Both the position numbers and the translations under genes were made by a program. Source: Morchella semilibera (Eukaryota > Ascomycota > Pezizomycetes > Pezizales > Morchellaceae). Taken from it: a DNA stretch of 64,000 nt. The notes under the pieces were generated by a model. The model was given only the letters and a program-made list of their open reading frames with translations, was not told the DNA's origin and searched no databases. The stretch is from the NCBI GenBank assembly GCA_009192285.1, contig WBVU01000012.1, positions 1,798,001 through 1,862,000 of the forward strand, read 5' to 3'. Positions 50,612 to 60,748 of the stretch are shown here, piece by piece. Position 1 is the stretch's first letter, and every line of letters begins with the position of its first letter.

Positions 50612-52447
50612 GCGTGAGCACGCGTGTTGTGGCACACTGGGAGAGCGATGTATGTAGTCGTCGCAATGGTGAAATTTTGATCGCTTTGCGTTGTTGGTGT
50701 TGGTGGTGTTGGTGTGTGAGTGATCGTCTGTGATCCGAAGGGCTGTGACATTTTTTCTCTCCCAACTTTTCAAAGGGTATTATATACGTGTGCTCGGGGG
50801 GGTTTTGTGTGTTATAGTTATCACGGTACGGTGTATAACGAGTGATATTTCGACAGTGAATGGGGGGCTACTCTATATATAAAAGAGTGTGAATTTCTCT
50901 ATCCTCAGCTAGACGATGAGGAAAACCTGTCCATCAATCCCCCGTTTGGATTGTAATCAGGGATTGGGTTCGGGTTGGATATAGAATTCTATACTTGTAC
51001 CATGGATTTGTAGGGAGGATTTGGGGGGGGGGGGGAGGGGTAAGGTGAGCCAGACATGCACAGCGGGGCTTGATAGCTACATACTTACTTAGGTAGATGG
51101 TTGTCCGGGGAGATAGGAGTGTTTGGTTGGGCCTTGGTTGGTCTACGGGTCTAGCTACTATGTTATGCGTCTTGTACGATCATCTCCATACAGTGGAGCG
51201 TGTTGGCCACACTCATATTTCCAAACCTTGAGTTCAAGCCTTACCAAACCAGTCGCCAAGAACTAATAAATATCTAGACTCGGAAGTTGTTGGCCAATAC
51301 GCTCTAATACCGGGGGGGGAAAACAGGCGCGGGGATGAGTACAACACTCTATTCGTGCGCTTTGCAGAGAATACCGGCGAGTGAGCAGGTGTTTTCCTGC
51401 TGGCGTCTAGCTGTAGTTGAGTCATTGGAGGGGGACTCAATTTCTATCTAGCCTTTAGTTGGTTAGTTGTTGGGTTTAGTTCCGGTGGGGTTTTGGCGGG
51501 CTGTTCATTAGTTGGCCTTGTTATTGCTGGTGGGGGTGGTCTGGCAATAGTATAATAGTAGATACCCGTTTCTGGTATGTACCTCGGATTATCTTTTTCT
51601 TTGTAGGAATACGCCGTTGCCAAGAGCCATTACACCAAACCCTAACCCTAACCCTGGTGGTTTAAAAATAGCTTCTTCACCGACGCTCACTCACTCACTC
51701 GCTCGCTCCCTCACTCTCTTGCTACCACCGGGCTCACCGAGGTGGGTCGGCCGGTGGGGTGGGGCTTTCTTTTGTTTATGTGGAGGGGAGGACCGGTTGT
51801 ACCAATGGTTGTGTAGAGAGAGGTAGTGGTAGGGTAGGTACATACATATGGAAGGTAAGTTGATACCCATCTACGGCACTGTGCAGTACTAAATACATGT
51901 AGTTCCCACTCGCAGAAGCAGCCAGCCATCTCCGCAGACAGAAACAACAGGAGGGGCGGGTGGGGGTCAAATACATATACAGATGCTATAATATACAATA
52001 CAATACAATACAATACAAAACATACATCAGCCAGCTAGTTCAGAAACGTTCACCGAACCCCCCGGCCGGGGGGGGGGGGGGGCTTTATTAAGTCTGCCTC
52101 ACCCGGTAGCTGGTGTCATTACTACATACAATAATACACTGACTGTGCTGTGCTGTACTGGATTAATAATATTCCGAGGGCTGGTTATACTTAAGTGTAG
52201 CGCCCCTCCATCCACTTTCGTCCGGGCCTTACTATCATGCTGTACTGGCGTTAATGTTACCTGCACAGGTGGCAAGTATTGGCTATTTGCTTATATAGTT
52301 CTTTTTCATTCCTTCTCGTCTTTCTTCTTCTTGTTCAGTTAATCCAGCTGGTCAGGTATCCAGGCAGGTCCTCAACAAGCAAAAAACTCAAACATATATA
52401 TACAACAAAACACCAAATTTTAATACCTACAACATATCACACCCACG
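50612..52447. other. Intergenic, repeats and telomere-like motif
   Basis: No gene is supported. Notable are two runs of G (about 51026-51036 and 52068-52082), CCCTAACCCTAACCCT at 51640-51655, an ATACA array at 51998-52018 and TACATGTA at 51894. The 100 bases before 52448 are A/C/T-rich with TATATATA near 52394-52401, likely the core promoter and leader of the PEBP gene. Confidence 0.45.
51638..51655. repeat. Interstitial telomere-like repeat
   Basis: AACCCTAACCCTAACCCT is seen directly: the TTAGGG telomere unit of many fungi on the opposite strand, almost three copies. It is too short to be a telomere. Confidence 0.7.
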
Positions 52448-54168
52448 ATGCACCTCCGCACCCTCTTCCGCGCCCTCCCCTCCTCAGCGCCCTCCTCTCC
52501 CTCACAACAGCGCAAATCCCCCCATCCTGGAGCACAAACTTCACCCCAGCCACCCTCAAGCTCGAAGCCACCTACCCGGCCAACATCCGCCTGACCTCCG
52601 GCAGCCGCGGCGGCAGCCTCTTCCCCAGCGAGGCCTCTTCCCCACCGCGCTTCCGCCTCAGCGACGACTCGCAGCTGGCCCCCGGCGCGCGCTACACCAT
52701 CCTCCTGCTGGACCCGGACTCGCCGGCGCCCGCCGGCACCGGCGACAGCGCGTACCTGCACTTCCTGGGCACCGACTACAGCCTGCACTCGGGCGCGGAC
52801 GACGCGCGGCAGCTGCTCTCGGAGGGCAGGCCGCGCGTGGAGTATCAGGGCCCCAAGCTGGCCGACGGGGGCCACCGCTACGTGGCCCTCCTCTATGTCC
52901 AGAGGGACGGGGCGGAGCCGGAGGTGGGCGAGGTGGCGAGGGAGGGGTTCAGTCTGGAGGACTTTGAGAGGGAGAGCGGGATTGGGGAGGCGGTGGCGGG
53001 GCTGTATTTTCAGACGGCCAAGAGCGACGGGGAGAAGAGGAGGAGGAGGGATGAAGTCGATGATCGGATGGCGGGGGTCGGGAGGGCGCCGATGAGGAGG
53101 AGGGACAGGAGTAGAAGGGGTAGGCGGGCTACGGTCGAGGGGCGTGACGAGGCGTGGAAGAAGAGGGTTGCGGGATTGGGGCCGCGGGGCGAGAAGAGAG
53201 GCGTGATAGGGGATGTGAACGAGGCGTGGAGGAAGAGGGTCGTTCGCCTGGGACCAGATGCGAATATAAAGAGAGACCAAGCTCTTTGAGGAGCTCGACG
53301 AAGCTTGGAAGAAGACCGTCGCCGGCCTAGGCCCCCGGAACGAGAAGAGGAGCAACCGGCTCTTCGAGAAGCTGAGGGGGATTGTGAAGATCACGCGCCC
53401 ACTGGGCCCACGCAACGAGAAGAGAGACGAGCTCTTCGAAGAGCTCGACGAAGCCTGGAAAAAGACCGTCGCTGGCCTGGGACCTCGGAACGAAAAGAGG
53501 AACGGACTACTCGAAAGGATGAAAGAGATAGTGAAGAACATGCGCCCACACCTGGGCCCACGCAACGAGAAGAGAGACGAGCTCTTCGAAGAGCTGGACG
53601 AAGCCTGGAAGAAGACCGTCGCCGGCCTAAGCCCCGGAACGAAAAGAGGAGCAACCGGCTCTTCGAGAAGCTGAGGGGGATTGTGAAGATCACGCGCCCA
53701 CTGGGCCCACGCAACGAGAGAGACGAAGAGCTCGACGAAGCCTGGGAAAAGACCGTCGCCGGCCTAGGCCCCCGGAACGAAAAGAGGAACGGGCTACTCG
53801 AAAAGATGAAAGAGATAGTGAAGAACATGCGCCCACACCTGGGCCCACGCAACGAGAAGAGAGACGAGCTCGACGAGGAGCTCGACGAAGGCTGGGAAAA
53901 GACCGTCGCTGGCCTGGGACCTCGGAACGAAAAGAGGAACGGGCTACTCGAAAGGATGAAAGAGATAGTGAAGAACACACGCCCACATCTCGGCCCACGC
54001 AACGAGCTCGACGAGGCCTGGGAAAAGACCGTCGCTGGCCTAGGCCCCCGGGACGACAGCTTCCTACAGGAGCTGGACAAGGAGTGGAAGAAGACGTTTT
54101 CGGCGGCCCAGGGCCGGGGGCCGCGGTACGTGAAGAGCAGGAGGGGGCGCGGGAGTCGCAGGGTGTAG
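52448..54168 (+). CDS. Secreted PEBP-domain protein with C-terminal Kex2-type repeat array; frameshifted
   Basis: The ATG at 52448 opens MHLRTLFRALP, and after a C4 run (52477-52480) the frame changes to LLSALLSLTTAQIPPSW. With one extra C the two parts form a good signal peptide. Residues of about 25-200 form a PEBP-like domain: ARYTILLLDPDSPAP, LHFLGTDYSL, VEYQGPKLADGGHRYVALLY (the GxHRY motif) and FERESGIGEAVAGLYF. The usual DPDAP region is degenerate. Then come dibasic sites (GEKR, RRR) and repeats. In the sequence as given this frame stops at 53289 after two repeats. At 53277-53280 one base too many shifts the reading, and at a C4 run (53632-53635) one base too few shifts it back, while the repeats continue to a stop at 54168. 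Correcting all three gives 1722 nt (573 aa). Alternating repeats end in LGPRNEKR, so a Kex2 (furin-like) protease of the Golgi could release many peptides. The function is unknown. Confidence 0.7.
53146..54104 (+). repeat. Tandem coding repeat, alternating A and B units of about 75 bp
   Basis: Two early divergent units (53146-53275) are followed by A units starting at about 53276, 53426, 53576, 53722 and 53863 and B units at 53351, 53501, 53650, 53788 and 53938, then two decayed A-like units. Type A reads DELFEELDEAWKKTVAG, acidic with an invariant Trp. Type B reads NGLLERMKEIVKNMRPH or SNRLFEKLRGIVKITRP, basic. Both end LGPRNEKR. The higher-order period is 150 bp. Copies are nearly identical in DNA, which points to recent duplication or gene conversion. 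Unit B3 has RNER in place of RNEKR and B5 lacks the KR altogether. Confidence 0.9.
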
Positions 54169-54942
54169 TCTGGAGGGGTGGTTTTTTTGTATTTTTTTCG
54201 TTTGTATGCGTGTAGATGCTAGATGCTAGATATGTTATGGAGGAGCTATGTAGTCGATATTAATTCATGGGCGGTTACGGATACTTGGGGATTGAATTAC
54301 ACATACATACATGGCATATGAGTATAAGTGGATATAAGCAGTTGTAAGTTGTACATGTAGTTGTAGTTGTTCATATCAGCGATTTAGGTTGTTATTTCTT
54401 GGCATGCGAGTGACATCTCATGACGCCCAAGCCCACCCTAACCTTGGACGAAACTGACATAATCATCGAGTGCTGACACACAACACCAGACACCCGGGCG
54501 TAAGCCCTTTAGCAGTGTTGGGGCATATACTGGTACACGTACTGGTATATATGAAGTACCCATAGTATACACTATCGACTCGCAATTCCATACGTTTCAA
54601 ACTTGACATTCCCCCCCCCGTAGTCGCTATTACCATGCATTCTAAGCCCAAGAGAGAGAAAAATAACCCCATTATCCATGCCAGGCAGAGGCCCGTGATA
54701 AAAAAAAAACAAGAAAAAGAAATACCCAGAAACAACAACGTTCTATCCACTGTTTTTTGTTTTTTATGGTTCATCGCATCGTGCTGCACGTACAACACCG
54801 CATCACACTCACCTAGACGTAAACATAAGCACAAGCATATACCCCCACTCACAACAAACACTACAGCTCAAAATAAAATAAATAACAGTAAAAAAAAAGT
54901 AAAAAAAAAGTATATATAAAAAAAAACCAGAAAGAAAAGAAA
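54169..54942. other. Intergenic between convergent PEBP and SCY1-like genes
   Basis: The two genes point toward each other, so this is shared 3' territory. It holds ATGCTAGATGCTAGATA near 54215, CATACATACATACATG near 54301, TACATGTA at 54352, and an A-rich stretch at 54880-54930. No gene is seen. Confidence 0.5.
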
Positions 54943-55461
54943 TTACAACAAACTCTCCCACGCATCCAGCCCCTTCTTCTCCTGCTGCTGCTGCTGCTTC
55001 TTCCCCGCCAACGCCCCACTCCCAATCACCAGATTCATGCCCCCACCGGCACCCGCGCTCGGCGGCGGCGGAATCATGAATCCCGCAAACGCGCCACTGC
55101 CCTGCGACGCCGCGGGCGCCGCCTGCTGCCGTGTCTGCCCATATAGAATTGTCGGGTGGGTCTGCGCCTGAGCTTGCGGCGGCGGCGGCGGCGAGAACCC
55201 GTTACTCCTGTTCTGGCCCCCGCCGTAGGTGCCGGAGGCGTTGTTGTAGGAGGTGCTAGACGCAGGCCTTGGCGTCAGTGGCGCGGTGCTCAGTGATGGC
55301 TTCTTTGTGCCCACGGCGGACGACCAGTCGATTGTCATGCTGGTGTTTTGTGTCTGTATCTGCGTCTTTGGTGACGGCGACGGCTGTGGACGGAGTGCGG
55401 TGGTGCTGCCAAAGCCCGGAGATGGCTGCGGCTGTAGTGTTCCCATACCCATGCCCATACC

Positions 55462-55494
<33 letters not shown>

Positions 55495-58199
55495 ATTGCT
55501 GCTGCTACTGCCGCCACTATTCAGCGGCGGTGGCAGCCCCGGCGACGACGCTGGTGCCGACGTCGGCGTCAATGCTGCAAACCTCGAATCGGGGGTGGAG
55601 GCCCTCTGCTGCAGCCTGATCCCCGGCGAGGGGCTCTGCGTAGGCGTAGACCAGCTGAACGCTGGCGCCTCCTGTTTCTTCTGCGCGGGTGGGCCAAGTG
55701 CGGAACCGATATCAGCGTTGCTAGTAGTAGTAGTGGTGCTGGTGGAGCCCCAGCCGTTGTTGAGGCCCGGGCTGGTGGGCTTGCTTTTGCCAAAGACGAG
55801 GTCGGCAAAGGCGTCGCTGTCGCCGGAGGTTGACGCCATGTTTGCGCCGGGGATGCCGCCGAAGGAGAGGAATTCGCCGGAGCCGTTGGTGGGTGCGGTA
55901 TTGGATGAGAGTTCTTGCAGCTTGCGGGTTTGCTCTTGCTCGATTTTGGAGGAGAGGGATTTGATGGTTGCCATGAAGGCTTGGAACTACGCAGTAGCAC
56001 AAATTAGCTTCTGAAGGGGGGGGGGGTCCCATTGGAGTTTAGATTGGAATGGATGCGGATACATACCTGCTCGAGCCCCAACAGCGGCCCAAAACTCATT
56101 GTCCATAGCCCCGGCAGCAGCTCCATGGCCACAATCTCCCGATCACAGATCTTCCCAATCTCATCAAAGACCTGCAGCGCCGCCATCATGACCGCCGGCT
56201 CCTTCGTCTTGATGCCCTTCAGCAGCGGCACCATCCTCTCCTGAATCGTGTACTTGTCGAGCACCGGGGAATCGCCCGCACGCTGCTTCTCGATCTTGGC
56301 GAAGCCCTCGAGGCCATCCGTGTTGGGCGGGGGCGCCCCTCCGCACAGCACCTTGAACGCCTCGAGCCCCCGGATCTTGATGCCGAGGGAGGACGTCTTC
56401 ATGAACACAGAGGCGATGACGGGGAACAGGTCGTTCTTGAGTGTGGGGAAGTCAAGCTTCGGGAGCACGACGACGAGGGAGCGTAGTGCGAGGTCTTGCA
56501 GTGCGTGGGTGGGTGACTCGAGCGCGAGCTGGTAGATGGGGAGGATGTCCTCCTTGAACTCACGGGCCGTCGTCTTTTCCATTATGATGCCGAGGCTTGA
56601 GATGACGACTGTCAGCCCGCCTTCGCGGCCGGCTTCCTTCTCGCGCTCTGCGATCTTGGCTGCGGCGGTCTTGGGCTCCGTGGAGGAGGAGGATGTGGCA
56701 TTGACAAATACCTCCTTCAGCTTCTGCAAGACCTTATCACTAAACAGGCGGGCCGAGCCACCCTCGACAATCGCAAAGACGTTTGGGAGAACGAGGGCCA
56801 ACATGCTGCCATCACGGAGCTCCTCAACAAGGCCTGGGAGGATCTTCTTCTCGAGGACGCTGCGGGGGAATTGCGGGAGGACCTTTGGGAGGCCGCGCAT
56901 GAAGGCGGATTTCTCGCTGGGCGTTTTAGCGGGTAGGTTATCGAGGAAGCGGAGCGCCGAGACGAGGATGTTGTCAAAGTACTCATTCTGCTGGAATTCG
57001 CGGGCGGTGATGCGGCCGGCGGGGCGGCGTGTGAGGAGGTGGGGTAGGAGGGCGTCGGAAAGGGCGCGGGGGAGAGGACGCGAGGAGAGGAAGTTGTTGG
57101 AGACGTTGGGGGTGGTGGAGGCTGTGCTGAGGAGGCGCCGGTAGGTTGAAGATGAATTGTGGGTTTCGAGGGGGATTTGTGTGGGTTATTGTATAGAGCT
57201 ACTATTAGAAGTCCGAGTGAAAATAAATCTGTAGATGGTGAGATGGTGCTGTCGAGGATAAGCTCGGGTGAAGCATAGTCCAGAGAGACCTGAACATTCG
57301 GGGGTAGACGGGTGTCGAATGCCGGGGGGAGGGGGGGATTCGTAGATGGTACTGTGAATGATAAGGAAGTGAGTTTCCAGTCAGACTAGAAAAAGGCTGT
57401 TAGCAATTCCTAGAAACCACCGATAGCTAAAAGAGTCACTGGGAAGATATTCGTGGGATCCAAGTACCAGAGAATGTACAAGGATAATGAACACAGAGCT
57501 ATCGTTGGGGATTGGGGATGCAATTGACAATAGAGGAGCTCTCTTTCTCGTAATTCCGAAATACTCCCCCCAGAAACACGAGATACCACTCACCTTAGAA
57601 TTGATAACGATAGCATCCGGTGTGACATTTCCATGCACCAACGCTGCACTCTCATGCAAAAACTCCAGCGCTTTCCCGACCTGCAGTAGACCCTTCTGTA
57701 TCTCCAACTCGTCAATCTCCACTTCAGCCCTCCTCCTCCCCGCCATCGAGCTCTCCCTCCCATACCTCCCACTACCCCTTCCCTCCTCCTCATCCTTCTC
57801 CTGTAGTAGTGTCGCAAGACTACTTAGGACCGCCTCCGTCGCAAACATCAGACCCCCACCCCTTGTGTCCTCCACCGGCTCCGCAAGCTCCAGTACGCAG
57901 GGGTGCCTTAGGCGTGCAAGTAGACTAGCACCCTTCTTTAATCGCTCCACGACCTCATCCTGCGCAGCCTTGAGGCCATCCCGTGAGCTGCCACCTCCGC
58001 GGAGCGAGAGACCGTTACTAGAACCACCGCCGGGATCGAGCGTCTTCCGTTCAAAGATCCAGACAGAGACAGCCTGGTTTGTTTTCTTCTTCTTGGCATC
58101 ATGGATTCGCCAGGGGCCGCAGTGGGCGATGGGCTCGGGGGAGAGCGTGTAGTTTGAGGTGATGTTTGAGGTGAAGGACTTGAGGGCGTTGGTGAACAT
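54943..58199 (-). CDS. SCY1-family pseudokinase (SCYL2-like); one-base frameshift
   Basis: SCYL2-like proteins are inactive protein kinases with HEAT repeats that bind clathrin coats and act in Golgi-endosome traffic. Three exons: 57594-58199, 56067-57385 and 54943-55986; introns of 208 and 80 nt with donors GTGAGT and GTATGT. Exon 1 has TSNYTLSPEPIAHCGPWRIH, QDEVVERLKKGASLLARLRH, ALEFLHESAALVHGNVTPDA. HGNVTPD replaces the catalytic HRD motif, which supports pseudokinase status. Exon 2 gives VQVSLDYASPELIL, LFSLGLLIVALYNNPHKSP, RPAGRITAREFQ, then the HEAT-repeat region (MRGLPKVLPQFPRSVLEKKI). Exon 3 is a Ser/Pro/Gln-rich tail ending KKGLDAWESLL, typical of fungal members. A G5 run at 57170-57174 causes a one-base shift after HKSP; one more base restores LETHNSSSTYRRLLST and a total of 2970 nt (989 aa). 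Confidence 0.9.
55441..55495 (-). repeat. In-frame CCCATG minisatellite in the SCY1-like gene
   Basis: About nine 6-bp units, CCCATG/CCCATA on the plus strand, encode an alternating Gly-Met run (MGMGMGMG...) in the disordered C-terminal tail. Units keep the frame, so length changes would not break the protein. Confidence 0.9.
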
Positions 58200-59898
58200 G
58201 GTGTTCTCTGTGTGGTCGCGTAGCTCGCGGTGGGGGGGGGTTGGGTGTGTGTGTTTGCGTGTGTGTGTGTGTGTGTAGAGTGTGAGGTTTCTCGCCAGGA
58301 GAGATTCTGGTATTATTTTTGTAGAGAGTGCCCCAAAAACGAGGAGGGGGAGTAGTGGGTAGGTTGAAGATCGCCGCGCACGCACACACTTCTCTTCTGT
58401 CAAGAGGTCTGTCTGAGATGTCTTGGTGTTGAGCTCCTGAACGTTGCAACTTGCGGCTGTGTGAGAAGACGAAAATAGCTAGTGCTGCATGTGCAATACC
58501 CTTCTACATACCAACTATATTAAACCACAGATAACTTTTGGCATCAATTATAACGAAGAGAGTAGCCCCAGAAACGGCCTTAGGACTGGGAAGGCATCCA
58601 ATAGATATAGAACGTAGGTATTATATCTGATTCTTTGTTGAAATCGGAAGTTGTGTGATGTGGCTATAGCTAGTGAGTCAAGGATGGTGGTCTTGAGCCT
58701 AGAAGCTGTATAAGACATGTACCGAGTGTTGAGGGTACATGTAAATACGAAGAGAGAATCTTGCTGTTATCAGATTCTCGGTATTTATGGTTAACCCCCG
58801 GTACATAGTATGTACATATACTTACTTGTATGTAGCTAACATCTAAACCTGAACCAAGCGAAAACAATAGATCTATAGAGTAGAGTACCTACTTCTTGTA
58901 CCTACATGTAAGTACTTAAGTACTTACCACATAATTGCATCGTGGCGCCTATTACAGTATGAAAAAATGGGGTGAAATTACTACGGAATTTAGTGATAAA
59001 TACCGAATTAAATCGGCATTAGAGGAAGAGTACTGTAATGCTTACCGCAATGCTAGCGTACCAACGAGAATACCGTAGTGATCCCACCCCTCTTTTTGGT
59101 ACTGTACAGTTATAGTACCACCAGTAGAGTAGAGGAGATGCGTTACAAGGTCTATGTATCTACATGGGGGAATATAAGTACATACATGTACACACACAGT
59201 TTCTAATCAGGAATTCTAATAAATATTCTCTCTACCCGAGTGACGCGATATGACTTGCCAGAACTACATGTACATTACTTAATGGGGTCGGGTGATTTAA
59301 AAAGTATGAACACCAACTCTGCACCACCCATACATACATGAGTACATCATGTAGTCACACTTATACAGTATTGCCGGTATTGGATATAATGCCAGTGCTG
59401 TGGACAGGATTATATATATTGGATCATATGTGTTTAATTTACTTATAAAAGGACAAGTTCCTCTGTCTTGATCTTGAGTTCTGTCTCGTTACGGTTATCG
59501 ATATATCTACAGACTTGAGTCTTCCACTGATGCCAACATAAACCCCACATATCTTCTCTCTCTCTCTCTCTCTCCCCTATTATCCCAATCTATTATAAGA
59601 GCCTTAGTATTATAGACTACGCACAGCACGGGTTGTACTGATACTCGTGCTCCTACCTACTACGCACCTACCAATGTGTGTTTGATTATTACCACACCCC
59701 ATCCGAACACCTCATATCATCCACCTCCACCACTAAACCACCTCCTCCACCACCACCAACACCACAACCACCTATCTATATACCCCACGTCTTACCCACC
59801 CCACCTTCCCCAGGATCTCGATTCCTGGTTTCCTATCAACCTGTATGTACCCTAAATACTCCCTACACCGATACCGATAACTAAATGAACATCACAAC

Positions 59899-59992
59899 CT
59901 ACTTGCCGAAAAATAAAGTATGGTCCCAAGGCGAGTCAGAGAGTAGCCGGGGATGCTCGGGTTGGGACCATACTTTATTCCTCTGCAAGTAG
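59899..59992. repeat. 94-bp interrupted inverted repeat (hairpin)
   Basis: AATAAAGTATGGTCCCAA (59912-59929) pairs perfectly with TTGGGACCATACTTTATT (59962-59979), an 18-bp stem with a 32-nt loop. Outside a 5-nt mismatch, CTACTTGC (59899-59906) pairs with GCAAGTAG (59985-59992). Such an extended stem is unlikely by chance in a window of this size. It could be a MITE remnant, a hairpin RNA or a structured leader element. Confidence 0.8.
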
Positions 59993-60339
59993 CTACTACC
60001 ACAATGTGGTGGTGGTGGTGGTGGGGGAGGTTGTTGGGGTTCGGTTTCCTGCCTGGCAAGCGACTCATGTGTCATCCTGTTTGATAGCTGCACAGAGGTA
60101 ATGAGTAGCTGATGACAGCTAATGACATAGTAATCAAATCACAACGGATGGACTCTCCACTGATCTACCTATCCGTTATTTCTTTTTCTTTCTTTTTTTT
60201 CTCGCAAAATTGCAGGAGCGCATGACAGCAAGCAAAGAAGAGCTTGGCCCAATCAATGCACACCCGAACGTTCCCGGGAGCGATTTATGGGGTAGCTTGC
60301 CCTTAATAAAAAAAAAAATAGAAAGGAAACACTCAAAGG

Positions 60340-60343
<4 letters not shown>

Positions 60344-60379
<36 letters not shown>
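60344..60379. repeat. CT dinucleotide microsatellite
   Basis: About 18 CT units, upstream of the TPR gene, are seen directly. Confidence 0.85.
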
Positions 60380-60382
<3 letters not shown>

Positions 60383-60748
60383 CGACTCGTGTACACTGTA
60401 TTCCAAGGTTGAACCAGGACCGTGTCAAACGGTTGTCAAGTGCCCGCCTGCCTGCCGGTCTGGTACTAGCAACAGCTCACATCTGCAGAGCTCGAACCAG
60501 GGGATACCTACATACATGAACCGTTTTATCTACCTATAGTCCTCGCATAATATATGCTTATTTATCTAAGGTCCTCACTTCACCTCTCCAGCCTCCCTAT
60601 TAAATAACAACGAACGCGAAGCCATTTTCCATCTTAAACCATCCGTGCTTCTGAGACAGGACAGAGCTCACAGCTTCTAGTTTTTGAGAATATATATTTC
60701 TCGATCTACATAGTACCAAGAGGCAATCACTGATCAACCTCAATAGCC

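Larger units (their letters stand above)
58200..60748. other. Divergent intergenic region between SCY1-like and TPR genes
   Basis: No gene is supported. It holds a GT tract near 58258-58277, four TACATGTA palindromes (58736, 58903, 59183, 59265), CT microsatellites at 59553-59574 and 60344-60379, a long inverted repeat at 59899-59992, and PolyA/T tracts. Minor frames such as 59678-59884 are Pro/Thr-rich leader-like sequence. The promoters of both genes lie here. Confidence 0.5.

Noticed and set aside
52420-53565. A 381-residue open frame on the minus strand (and another at 53391-54080)
   Set aside because: They are antisense shadows of the PEBP gene and its GC-rich repeats; their composition mirrors the sense codons and they have no domain of their own.
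55253-56014. A 253-residue plus-strand frame
   Set aside because: It is antisense to the disordered tail of the SCY1-like gene and is kept open by the low-complexity repeats there.
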